Assembly (NCBI GenBank): GCA_947506075.1
Contig: CANNNN010000001.1
Span: forward strand, 1-45,288
From: Methylococcaceae bacterium
GTDB lineage: Bacteria > Pseudomonadota > Gammaproteobacteria > Methylococcales > Methylomonadaceae
Direction of reading: 5' to 3'
Length of the DNA stretch: 45,288 nucleotides
A program made the translations under genes and the position numbers. Under the pieces are notes generated by a model, which saw only the letters and a program-made list of their open reading frames with translations, had not been told where the DNA came from and did no database searches. Shown here piece after piece: positions 26,713 through 34,368 of the stretch; the stretch's first letter is position 1, and each line of letters opens with the position of its first letter.

Positions 26713-27249
26713 TTAAAACTCAATCCCTTGCTCAGCCTTGATCCCCTGTTCATAGGCATGCTTTATTTTGGTCATTTCGGTTACCGTATCGGCACACAAA
26801 ATGACCTCGGGTGCCGCATTGCGGCCGGTCAAAATCAAATGCATCCAGGCCGGTTTTTGATCGCGTATAAAATCGGCTATTTCCTGACCGGAAATCCAAT
26901 TATATCCACAGCAATAATTGATCTCATCGAGCAACACCAAATCGAATTCTTCGGACAATATCTTGGCCTTACTAAATTCCCAAATTTCCCGGCTAGTTTT
27001 AATGTCCTGCTCAGGATTTTTAGTGTCCCAGGTAAAGCCATCACCCAACACATGCCATTCAATATTATCAAAGCGTTCGGCCGCTTTTTGTTCGCCAGTC
27101 TGCCATTTCCCCTTAATATATTGGATCACACAGACCTTCATATCCCACCCTGCGGCACGAAAAACCATGCCCAAAGCGCTGGAAGATTTCCCCTTGCCCG
27201 AACCGGTATTGACCAGAACCAGTCCCCGTCGTCTATCTCTGGATTTCAT
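26713..27249 (-). CDS. cobO: Cob(I)alamin adenosyltransferase, CobA/CobO/BtuR type
   Basis: The enzyme adenosylates corrinoids to give adenosyl-cobalamin. It has the unusual P-loop TGSGKGKSSSALG, QYIKGKWQTGE, GFTWDT, LLDEINYC and LTGRNAAPEV, and ends GIKAEQGIEF as in BtuR. The ATG at 27249 gives 178 residues but loses the N-terminal helix of E. coli BtuR. An ATG at 27297 (194 residues) or TTG at 27318 would restore length, though without family-like sequence. GGAATGATGTT precedes the chosen start. No cobalamin riboswitch is seen upstream. The start is uncertain; the function is firm. Confidence 0.88.
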   Translation of the reverse strand: MKSRDRRRGLVLVNTGSGKGKSSSALGMVFRAAGWDMKVCVIQYIKGKWQTGEQKAAERFDNIEWHVLGDGFTWDTKNPEQDIKTSREIWEFSKAKILSEEFDLVLLDEINYCCGYNWISGQEIADFIRDQKPAWMHLILTGRNAAPEVILCADTVTEMTKIKHAYEQGIKAEQGIEF

Positions 27250-27490
27250 AACATCATTCCGTAGTAAGTGCGCGCTACTTCTTTTAGCGACCGGCATTAT
27301 CGCCTGAATTGAGCTCAAAACAAACGCCTGGAAATAATAAGGCCGATTTGTGCAGACTACGAATCCATAGAATTGCCCACGAAAATAACGAAAAACTCTA
27401 AATAAATCAATATCTTGTATTGTTATTTCAACTCACTTTTTAACTAATGACTTACAGTTCGGCATCCCTTTGAAATTTTAGGCTACCAAT

Positions 27491-28414
27491 TTAGCTTACA
27501 GCCGGAACAGTCATTATCCCTTCCGCCACCATCACCGCCGCACCGCCAACCCGAATCGTCAAACTGTCCTCACCTTTATGATCCATTTCCAAATTCAATA
27601 CGCTGCGACGATTGCCGGGTTCGCCACGATCCACCGCAAAGGTATAAGTGCCTTTTTGCATGAATTCGAAGGAGCTTAAATACGAGGCAAACGCAGGCAT
27701 CGCACTGCCGACCGGTGGATCTTCGTGGATACCAATACGAGGTCCAAACAAGCGGGCATTAAAATCGGCATCCGCATACGGTGTTTTCGGGGAAAACAGC
27801 AATATCTCCTGGGCGGCCGTCTGCGGAGCGCAGGATTGACTCCAGGCGGTGTAGTTGAATTTTGCATGTCTTACACTTTCGTACCGCCAAACAGGAACGA
27901 TCAGATACGGAACTCCACAGGACACCAGTCGCGTGCTAAATTTTTTATGATCCAATTCAGACGGTTGCAGCGTCAGGAAACTGGCTAGCTCGTCATCACT
28001 GGGCGCAAAGCGGTCAACAATGGAAGTCACTGTACGGGTGAACTGCACGAAACTGGGCTTGCCGTTTTCAGCGGAAATATTGACCTTAACCGGACCGGCA
28101 TTTTGTTCGAAAACCAGCGGCGTAATGACGGGAGCCAATTGTATAGCACCGCAACTCGCCAAGACAAAGGCGGCGGCGATAATCGGATGTCCGGCAAAAT
28201 CGATTTCGCCCTGCGGCGAAAAGATCCGCATCACCCGGTTGGTGGTTTGCTTATCCGGATGAAACACGAAAACGGTTTCCGACAGGTTTAACTCTCTGGC
28301 CACCAACTGCATTTGCTCTGTACTTAAACCCTCGGCTTTCGGAAATACGGCTATTTGTGCGCCGCTGAATATCTGCTTGGTAAATACATCGGTGATGTAA
28401 TAGTTGTACTTCAT
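27491..28414 (-). CDS. PhzF-family isomerase/epimerase
   Basis: The 307-residue protein has the two-lobed diaminopimelate-epimerase-like fold of PhzF. It shows YITDVFTKQIFSGAQIAVFP, the catalytic Glu in ARELNLSETVFV, the RIFSPQGEIDFAGHPIIAAAFVL block and EDPPVGSAMPAFASYL. PhzF itself isomerises a phenazine precursor, but most homologues have unknown substrates and no other phenazine gene is present. Its start overlaps the nirD stop by ATGA, placing it third in the nirB-nirD operon. Confidence 0.9.
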   Translation of the reverse strand: MKYNYYITDVFTKQIFSGAQIAVFPKAEGLSTEQMQLVARELNLSETVFVFHPDKQTTNRVMRIFSPQGEIDFAGHPIIAAAFVLASCGAIQLAPVITPLVFEQNAGPVKVNISAENGKPSFVQFTRTVTSIVDRFAPSDDELASFLTLQPSELDHKKFSTRLVSCGVPYLIVPVWRYESVRHAKFNYTAWSQSCAPQTAAQEILLFSPKTPYADADFNARLFGPRIGIHEDPPVGSAMPAFASYLSSFEFMQKGTYTFAVDRGEPGNRRSVLNLEMDHKGEDSLTIRVGGAAVMVAEGIMTVPAVS

Positions 28415-28845
28415 AACGCTGCTCCAACGCTGACTTGAACGCGATTTTTTTCAATCCGTATCGGATAAACAGGTATTTTCACTGCTTCATCTTCCAAACA
28501 AACGCCGGTTTGCAGATTGAAATGTTGTTTGTATAACGGCGAGGCAACCACCGACTGACCGTTAATGTCGCAGATCAAGCCGCGCGACAGGACATTGGCC
28601 TTGCCGATAGGATCATAATTGCCGACCGCATATACTTGTGTATCGCCCCCTTCGACTCCGCTCAGGGAACGATTAACTTCAATCACGGAACGATCGACTT
28701 CACTCACGGAACAATCGACTGCGTTCCCTGAGCGGAGTCGAAGGGCAAAACTAAAAATAGCCACCTGCTCTCCTTCAATCAACGCGCAAATCCCTGAATC
28801 CGGCTGTAAATCGTCAACACCGCAAATATCTAGCCACTTTGCCAT
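28411..28845 (-). CDS. nirD: Assimilatory nitrite reductase small subunit, with repeat insertion
   Basis: This Rieske-like small subunit of NADH-dependent nitrite reductase has the usual blocks WLDICGVDDLQPDSGICALI, EQVAIF, VLSRGLI, VASPLYKQHFNLQTGVCLED. As in other NirD, the Rieske ligands are not complete. At 144 residues it is about 35 longer than usual. The excess lies after EQVAIF, where a palindromic element with 24-bp arms (28648-28671, 28722-28745) is translated in frame. The gene overlaps nirB by one base and phzF by four. Confidence 0.92.
   Translation of the reverse strand: MAKWLDICGVDDLQPDSGICALIEGEQVAIFSFALRLRSGNAVDCSVSEVDRSVIEVNRSLSGVEGGDTQVYAVGNYDPIGKANVLSRGLICDINGQSVVASPLYKQHFNLQTGVCLEDEAVKIPVYPIRIEKNRVQVSVGAAL
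28648..28745. repeat. Palindromic element inserted in frame in nirD
   Basis: Perfect 24-base inverted arms begin CCCTTCGACTCCGCTCAGGG on the left and end GAGCGGAGTCGAAGGG on the right. They flank a core of three roughly 21-base direct units (GGAACGATTAACTTCAATCA, then GGAACGATCGACTTCACTCA, then a diverged third). The 21-base period yields a 7-residue periodicity in NirD (SVSEVDR, SVIEVNR, SLSGVEG). Confidence 0.85.
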
Positions 28846-31382
28846 TATGCCATCTCCGCCAGTTTAAAATGCTTCCGCTCGCTTTCATCGGCCGGACGAA
28901 GCTGACCTCGCTCTTCGACGAAGACCACATTATCATCGGGCTGATCGCTGTTGACAAAATGCCTGAAACGTTTCAGTTTGGACTCGTCCTCAATCGTGGT
29001 AAGCCATTCGCATTGATAGGTGTCGATTACATGCTGCATCTGCTGCTCCAACTGCCCGCATAAGCCCAGTTTGTCGTCAATCACTACCGATTTTAAATAA
29101 TCCAGTCCGCCTTCCATATTTTCCATCCACACCGAGGTGCGTTGTAAACGGTCTGCGGTCCGCACATAAAAACTCAAAAAACGGTCGATGAATTTTATCA
29201 GGGTAGGCTTATCGAGTCCGGTGGCAAATAAATCCGCGTGGCGCGGTTTCATACCGCCGTTGCCGCAGACATAGAGGCTCCAGCCGGTTTCGGTCGCGAT
29301 GATACCAACATCTTTACCCTGCGCCTCGGCGCATTCCCGGGTGCAGCCGGACACGCCGAATTTGATTTTATGCGGCGAACGCAGGCCCTTGTAACGATTT
29401 TCCAGTTCTATAGCGAGTCCCACGCTGTCATCGACGCCGTAACGGCACCAGGTGCTGCCGACACAGGATTTGACGGTGCGCAGGGATTTGCCGTATGCGT
29501 GACCCGATTCAAAACCGGCATCTATCAATTCTTTCCAGATAGAGGGCAATTGATCGACCCGGGCTCCAAACATATCCACGCGCTGGCCGCCAGTGATCTT
29601 GGTATACAGCTTATATTTCTTGCCAACCTGGCCCAACGCAATCAGCATGTCGGGGCTGATTTCGCCGCCGGTGATGCGCGGCACGACCGAATAGGTACCA
29701 TCTTTTTGCATATTGGCCAGAAAGGTATCGTTGGTGTCCTGCAGCCCCAAATGGTCTTTTTCCAGAACATGATCGTTCCATTGTGAGGCCAGGATATTGG
29801 CGACGGCGGGCTTGCAAATCTCGCAGCCTATACCCTTACCGTGCCTGCGCAACAAGTCGGCAAAGGTTTTGATCCGCTCTACCTTAACCAGGTTAAATAA
29901 ATCCTGCCGGGTATGGGCAAAATGTTCGCAAATATCGGTATTGACTTCAAAACCCTGTTTGGACAATTCCGAATCCAGCACCGATTTCATTAGCGCAGAA
30001 CAACCACCGCAGCCGGTTGCCGCCTTGGTTTCGGCTTTTAACGCGCCCATCGTCATGCAGCCGCCTTCAATAGCCGAACAAATTGTGCCCTTGGTCACAT
30101 CGTAACAGGAACAGATTTGCGCAGATAGCGGCAGCGCATCAGGACCTAGGCCCACCGACTCATCGGAGCGGTGCGGTAAAATCAGCGCATCCGGATAAGC
30201 TGGCAACTCAATACCGTTCAGACAATATTGCAACAAGGTACTGTAACCCGAAGCATCGCCGACCAGCACCGCGCCCAGCAACTGCTTTTTATCCTGACTG
30301 ACGACCAGACGTTTATAGACCTCGCTGTCGCCATTTTGATAAGTGTAAACTTTCGCACCCTGAGTTTTTGCATGGGCATCGCCGATACTGGCTACATCAA
30401 CGCCCATCAGTTTCAGCTTGGTGCTCATATCCGCGCCGGTGAAACTTAGCGAGCCGCCTGCCAAAGCAGAGACTACGGTGCGCGCCATCGCGTAGCTGGG
30501 CGCGACCAGTCCGTAAATCATGCCGTTCCACAACGCGCATTCGCCTATCGCATAAATACTGGGGTCGGAGGTACGACACTGGTTGTCGATGACTATGCCG
30601 CCCCGCTGCCCGACCTCCAGACCGCAAACTCTGGCAATATCGTCACGCGGACGGATGCCGGCCGAAAACAGTACGATATCGGTTTCCAGTTCTTCGCCAT
30701 CGGCAAAACACATAAGATTTACGCACTGCTGACCATCAGTAATCAAACTGGTATTTTTACCGGTATGCACGGTCACGCCCAAATCCTCGATCTTGCGCCG
30801 TAACATCGCGCCGCCCGCGTCATCGAGCTGCACCGCCATCAAGCGCGGTGCAAATTCGACCACGTGGGTTTGCAATCCCAAATCCATCAAAGCCTTGGCC
30901 GCTTCCAGGCCCAACAAGCCACCGCCGACCACGGTGCCGACCTTGCCGACTTTAGCCGCAGCCGCCATCGCTTCAAGATCCTCGATGGTGCGATAAACCA
31001 GACATTGGGCGCGATCATGGCCGGGAACGGGCGGCACGAAAGGATAAGACCCGGTTGCCAACACCAATTTGTCATAACTGATGGTCAGGCCTTTTGCCGA
31101 GGTGACGGTTTTATTGTCTCTGTCGATGTTGGACGCTTTATCGCCCAAATGAATAGTGATGCCGTGTTGCTCGAAAAAATCGTCCTCGACTAACGACAGT
31201 TGCTTAGCGGTAGTGCCGGTAAAAAAAGACGATAAATGTACCCGGTCATAGGCGGCTCTGGGCTCTTCGCAAAAGGTAATGATTTGATATTGTTCTTTAA
31301 TAGCACTCTCAACCAGACTCGCCAGAAAATGCTGCCCGACCATGCCATTACCAATGACGACTAGTGTTTGTTTTACGCTCAT
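28845..31382 (-). CDS. nirB: NADH-dependent nitrite reductase large subunit
   Basis: NirB reduces nitrite to ammonia in the cytoplasm. The 845-residue protein has an FAD/NADH oxidoreductase module (VVIGNGMVG, LATGSYPFVPPVPGHD, GTVVGGGLLGLEAAKAL). A BFD-like 2Fe-2S region follows (QICSCYDVTKGTICSA, TGCGGCSAL), then the sirohaem/4Fe-4S module with C640-x5-C646 and C680-x3-C684 (SCVGSTWC, GCTRECAEA). Length and order match the family. It is the first gene of nirB-nirD-phzF, behind a sigma-54-type promoter at 31425-31440. Confidence 0.97.
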   Translation of the reverse strand: MSVKQTLVVIGNGMVGQHFLASLVESAIKEQYQIITFCEEPRAAYDRVHLSSFFTGTTAKQLSLVEDDFFEQHGITIHLGDKASNIDRDNKTVTSAKGLTISYDKLVLATGSYPFVPPVPGHDRAQCLVYRTIEDLEAMAAAAKVGKVGTVVGGGLLGLEAAKALMDLGLQTHVVEFAPRLMAVQLDDAGGAMLRRKIEDLGVTVHTGKNTSLITDGQQCVNLMCFADGEELETDIVLFSAGIRPRDDIARVCGLEVGQRGGIVIDNQCRTSDPSIYAIGECALWNGMIYGLVAPSYAMARTVVSALAGGSLSFTGADMSTKLKLMGVDVASIGDAHAKTQGAKVYTYQNGDSEVYKRLVVSQDKKQLLGAVLVGDASGYSTLLQYCLNGIELPAYPDALILPHRSDESVGLGPDALPLSAQICSCYDVTKGTICSAIEGGCMTMGALKAETKAATGCGGCSALMKSVLDSELSKQGFEVNTDICEHFAHTRQDLFNLVKVERIKTFADLLRRHGKGIGCEICKPAVANILASQWNDHVLEKDHLGLQDTNDTFLANMQKDGTYSVVPRITGGEISPDMLIALGQVGKKYKLYTKITGGQRVDMFGARVDQLPSIWKELIDAGFESGHAYGKSLRTVKSCVGSTWCRYGVDDSVGLAIELENRYKGLRSPHKIKFGVSGCTRECAEAQGKDVGIIATETGWSLYVCGNGGMKPRHADLFATGLDKPTLIKFIDRFLSFYVRTADRLQRTSVWMENMEGGLDYLKSVVIDDKLGLCGQLEQQMQHVIDTYQCEWLTTIEDESKLKRFRHFVNSDQPDDNVVFVEERGQLRPADESERKHFKLAEMA

Positions 31383-31424
31383 AAGCTAACCCCGATAACA
31401 TTCTGTTGTTGTTTGAGGATATAG

Positions 31425-31440
31425 AGCAACTGCTGTGCCA
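31425..31440 (-). promoter_or_regulatory. Sigma-54 promoter of nirB
   Basis: The minus strand reads TGGCAC-AGCAG-TTGCT, matching the -24/-12 consensus TGGCAC-N5-TTGCW exactly. The start of transcription would be near 31414, leaving about 31 bases of leader before the nirB ATG. Confidence 0.8.
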
Positions 31441-31457
31441 AACTTAACAAGACTATG

Positions 31458-31486
31458 AGTTTAATGACTAGAACTATCATTAAACT
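31458..31486. promoter_or_regulatory. Perfect 10-bp palindrome between nirB promoter and upstream sites
   Basis: AGTTTAATGA (31458-31467) and TCATTAAACT (31477-31486) are exact complements with a 9-base spacer. Centred near -59 relative to the inferred nirB start, it is placed where a repressor or architectural protein could act. Confidence 0.5.
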
Positions 31487-31505
31487 AAAAAACGAAGCTA
31501 CCAAC

Positions 31506-31551
31506 GAACCAAGATGGTGCTCAGAATTAATTAATGCTCGTTTACTGTGCA
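31506..31551 (-). promoter_or_regulatory. Candidate NtrC enhancer sites for nirB
   Basis: The minus strand has GCACCATCTTGGTTC (31520-31506), one mismatch from the NtrC core GCACYA-N3-TGGTGC, centred near -99. A weaker site TGCACAGTAAACGAGCA (31551-31535) is centred near -129. The 30-base spacing is about three helical turns, as in tandem enhancers such as glnA. Confidence 0.6.
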
Positions 31552-31632
31552 ATGATTTTATGACAAGCAACAAATATTCCGCTATCCGCTAGTGATATAA
31601 AAAATGGCCTAGTTTGTGCTTATATTTTGAGC

Positions 31633-32208
31633 ATGAATAATCTAAATATAATGCTTATCGAAGATGAAATAACCGACCCGTTATTGGAAAAAATACTGGT
31701 TACTAAAGGCTATTCGGTCAAAAGCATTGTAATGCCTGGCGAAAACCTCAAATTCTTAGTCGAGAATCACAAAACGGATCTGGTTATTTTCAACATTACC
31801 AACCCTAGAAAACATATTCAGGACATTCATTACCTTAACCAGCATCAAGTGTTACCAATCATCATTTTTACCGCTGATGATACATCTGACACCATCAAGC
31901 AAATCGTCAAGGCCGGGGGCAGCGCTTATGTGGTCAACGGCCTGGAAACCAGTCGCATTAACAGCGCTATCATTATCGCGATGGCGAGATTTAACGAGCA
32001 GCAAGAGCTTAAAAATGAATTGGCGCAAACAAAGTCCAAGCTTGAAGAGCGGAAACTGATCGATAGGGCCAAAGGTATTTTGATCAAAACCCGCAACTAT
32101 TCCGAAGACGAGGCTTATCACACCTTAAGAAAACTGGCGATGGACCGCAATATTCCAATCGGAGAAATGGCGAAAAACGTTATCGCGATGGCTGATCTGC
32201 TTAAATAA
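31633..32208 (+). CDS. NasT-like ANTAR-domain RNA-binding regulator with degenerate receiver
   Basis: The 191-residue protein has a receiver-like domain (1-115), a coiled-coil linker and an ANTAR domain (about 128-190) with LIDRAKGILIKTRNYSEDEAY and LRKLAMDRNIPIGEMA. ANTAR proteins bind paired hexaloop RNA hairpins and relieve termination, classically for nitrate/nitrite genes. The phospho-acceptor position is Asn54 (LVIFNITNP) and the conserved Lys is missing, so it is not controlled by phosphorylation; NasS-like partner control is possible, but no nasS is in the window. It diverges from nirB. ATG at 31633 is used; a TTG two codons earlier exists. Confidence 0.92.
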   Translation: MNNLNIMLIEDEITDPLLEKILVTKGYSVKSIVMPGENLKFLVENHKTDLVIFNITNPRKHIQDIHYLNQHQVLPIIIFTADDTSDTIKQIVKAGGSAYVVNGLETSRINSAIIIAMARFNEQQELKNELAQTKSKLEERKLIDRAKGILIKTRNYSEDEAYHTLRKLAMDRNIPIGEMAKNVIAMADLLK

Positions 32209-32237
32209 CTCAAAAAACAGACTGCTATAGATCTCGC

Positions 32238-32272
32238 TGCCGGTTCCCAAGCTTCAAGCTTGGGAACCGGCA
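32238..32272. repeat. Perfect 35-base palindrome, R1-related
   Basis: Arms of 17 bases, TGCCGGTTCCCAAGCTT and its exact complement, surround a single central C at 32255. It lies 29 bases past the ANTAR gene stop, between convergent genes. The AAGCTTGGGAAC part matches R1 cores. It could act as a terminator stem but lacks an adjacent T-run. Confidence 0.75.
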
Positions 32273-32352
32273 TGCATAAAGCTAGAGCCTCACCTAGCGG
32301 ATGCCGTTATTTTTCGTGCTAAGCGTGGAAAATTATTTAAGTGTTTATTACA

Positions 32353-33258
32353 CTATTTCTTAAACCAAGCTTTAACCACCGGCCAGCCACGACTTAGCCA
32401 TTGTTCTTTAGCAAAAATCCCTGCCAGTTTAAGCTGCTGACCCAACACCTTAAGATAAAACCAAGCCCTGTCCGCAAGTGATACTTCCGAACTATCGCGC
32501 AGTTGTAAATAACGCGCACCGAAACCATTAATAAAGACCGGTTTAAACAGCCACATTTCCAGAATAGAAGTTACCCACATAAACATGAACGAGACGCCCA
32601 TACCCATACCGGCAAAAATAACCAGCCAGGCAAACATCGGGTGAATTTTGGTCAACCACCAGGACAAGATATCGGCCACCAGAAAGACATAGGGCATGCC
32701 GATGGCTATGCATTTATATTGCGTGGTGGTGGTCTCCGCAAAACTGAAAATAAGCCCGACAAACATAAAAATGAAACTGATGCCGAACATATGCACATGC
32801 GAAACCCGCGTCAAGGACTCGAAGGTCGCACCGGTATCCTGTGTCGTTAAGGCTTTTACTGCCTCAAACCGAGTAAAATCAGGTATGCCGGAAGCCTCCT
32901 TGTTATGGCACATCACACAACGGCTTTCAATTATTGTTTCAATGCCGTCGGCTATATAAGCATCACTATCCGCGCCATCTCTGACCCATTCCATAATCTT
33001 GAATCGCTCCTTTTCCGGGGCATTCTCTTTCATCGAGCCATTCAATTTCTGCTCCAACACTGTACCTGAACGGTTTCCGTAATAACTGTAAACAATATCG
33101 TCAACCGACAAACCGAATTTTCCATCCGCCATGCCGTGGGTAAACAATATCTGAATTAAGGCAAACATATAGCCGATACCCACCGTACACAGATAACCGG
33201 TAAATAATACCTTGATGGGGGTGTCGTGATCTTTTAGAGGTGTATATTTTGTAGTCAT
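32353..33258 (-). CDS. Membrane-bound monohaem cytochrome c-type protein
   Basis: This 301-residue protein has one N-terminal membrane helix, then a periplasmic part with a single haem-attachment motif C114-VM-C117-H118 (ESRCVMCHNKEASG). Three or more helices rich in Met, Phe and His follow (VSHVHMFGISFIFMFVGL, IHPMFAWLVIFAGMGMG). ATG at 33258 is chosen because the residues upstream (to 33303) look unstructured. It may carry electrons between quinol and a periplasmic partner. I do not recognise the exact family; proximity to nirBD is suggestive only. Confidence 0.75.
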   Translation of the reverse strand: MTTKYTPLKDHDTPIKVLFTGYLCTVGIGYMFALIQILFTHGMADGKFGLSVDDIVYSYYGNRSGTVLEQKLNGSMKENAPEKERFKIMEWVRDGADSDAYIADGIETIIESRCVMCHNKEASGIPDFTRFEAVKALTTQDTGATFESLTRVSHVHMFGISFIFMFVGLIFSFAETTTTQYKCIAIGMPYVFLVADILSWWLTKIHPMFAWLVIFAGMGMGVSFMFMWVTSILEMWLFKPVFINGFGARYLQLRDSSEVSLADRAWFYLKVLGQQLKLAGIFAKEQWLSRGWPVVKAWFKK

Positions 33259-33345
33259 ATGATTATTTGTTGAATAACAGGTTGATTTCATGGTTAGAGC
33301 CATCAGGATTATAGCTTATTATGATAGCGTTGATTGCCTGAAGCA

Positions 33346-33425
33346 TGACGGGGCTTTAACCCCGTCATTAAAGTTTTATCCATTTAAAGCCCCAAACGTT
33401 TCGGTCGGGCTTGCAAACCCCGACC
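33346..33425. repeat. Two adjacent hairpins, second is R2 copy
   Basis: GACGGGG-CTTTAA-CCCCGTC (33346-33365) forms a perfect 7-bp hairpin. CGGTCGGG and CCCGACCG (33401-33425) form the R2 hairpin around GCAAA. They lie between the cytochrome gene and the GAF gene on the minus strand and may end the GAF transcript. Confidence 0.6.
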
Positions 33426-33452
33426 GGCTCATTTATTTGCCTTAGCCGGCAA

Positions 33453-34367
33453 TTAAAATATAAAGGTAACCACGGCTTTCAAATGGCCGTCAGCTATGAC
33501 AGGCATCGCAAGCATCGAACTCACACGGCCGGAAACAAGACCGTTCGAATGATTTCTAATCACCGGAACGCCCGTCAGCCATACCCGGCCCAATAAGCCC
33601 TCGCCTTTGCGGACTGAAACACTTTCAAAGATTTCAGCCAGCTCATCATTTTGCTTACTGTATCCTGACTGACACACCAAACACTGCTCATTTTCGTCTA
33701 TCACCCATATCTGTATCCTCCGGGCAATGGGCGTCGCTTTAGCCGACAGAAAGGTCATAATATAAACCTGCTTTTCAAGCACCGAAATCGGTATACCCAG
33801 CGCTGTGGTAATGCCACTATTTCCGGCCTCCATACTTCTGACAAAAGCCGATTCCAAACCCAGATCCTCTATCAAGACCGGCATACCCGTTGCCCAGACC
33901 TGCCCAGGCAGCCCAGAACCTTTGCCAAACCTCATTGCTCCGGACATGCGATCAAAATCAGCCAACGTTCCGTAATAGCCGTCACTAACAGCCAACTCGG
34001 CATTGTCCCCGACACTGTTACTCCACACTTCGATAGCGCCGGAATAATGCTGGTCGTTACCACATAAAAACACCACCACGGCCATCAAAAATTCACCGGA
34101 AAATATAGGTATCGCAATGCCGCAGGTTAAACCGGCTTTTTTAGCCGATTTTGTGCGCTTAAAATAGGAATGCTCAAATTCGGTCAAGACCACCGGATGA
34201 CCTGCAGCCCAGGCTTTGCCGGGCAAGCCTTCGTCGAAGGCAAAAGATTCTTTTTCGCTGGCTACCCGAAACTCATTCAAATCACCATACAAACCGGCAC
34301 TAAACTCCAGGTGGGTACGATCCTTTGCCGGTATCCATATTTCCGTCACTTTAATAAATGTTTTCAT
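33453..34367 (-). CDS. Triple-GAF-repeat protein
   Basis: The 304-residue cytoplasmic protein consists of three tandem GAF-like repeats (about 8-102, 108-212 and 215-304) and nothing else. Each has the same core: EGLPGKAWAAGHPVV, SGLPGQVWATGMPVL and EGLLGRVWLTGVPVI, followed by an IAIPIF-, LGIPIS- or LAMPVI-type strand. Repeats also share the preceding EIW/EVW/QIW strand. There is no catalytic output domain. Its start is one base from the stop of the upstream PDC-like membrane gene, so the two form a unit: membrane sensing plus cytosolic ligand binding. The ligand is unknown. Confidence 0.85.
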   Translation of the reverse strand: MKTFIKVTEIWIPAKDRTHLEFSAGLYGDLNEFRVASEKESFAFDEGLPGKAWAAGHPVVLTEFEHSYFKRTKSAKKAGLTCGIAIPIFSGEFLMAVVVFLCGNDQHYSGAIEVWSNSVGDNAELAVSDGYYGTLADFDRMSGAMRFGKGSGLPGQVWATGMPVLIEDLGLESAFVRSMEAGNSGITTALGIPISVLEKQVYIMTFLSAKATPIARRIQIWVIDENEQCLVCQSGYSKQNDELAEIFESVSVRKGEGLLGRVWLTGVPVIRNHSNGLVSGRVSSMLAMPVIADGHLKAVVTFIF

Positions 34368-34368
34368 C

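Noticed and set aside
27250..27490. Cobalamin riboswitch upstream of the corrinoid adenosyltransferase
   Set aside because: I looked for the B12-box word GCCACTG and a long structured leader and saw neither; the gap is AT-rich and plain.
28411..28845. nirD as a disrupted pseudogene
   Set aside because: The inserted palindrome preserves the reading frame and both flanking family blocks are intact, with normal overlaps to nirB and phzF.
31487..31522. Intrinsic terminator in a long nirB leader, as expected for NasT-type antitermination (stem GAGCACCA/TGGTAGCTT then TTTTTT on the minus strand)
   Set aside because: The stem has a bulge and a large loop and overlaps the NtrC-like site. A consensus sigma-54 promoter lies downstream of it, so it would not be in the main nirB transcript. 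No A1/G4 hexaloop pair was found near it. Not excluded if an upstream promoter exists.
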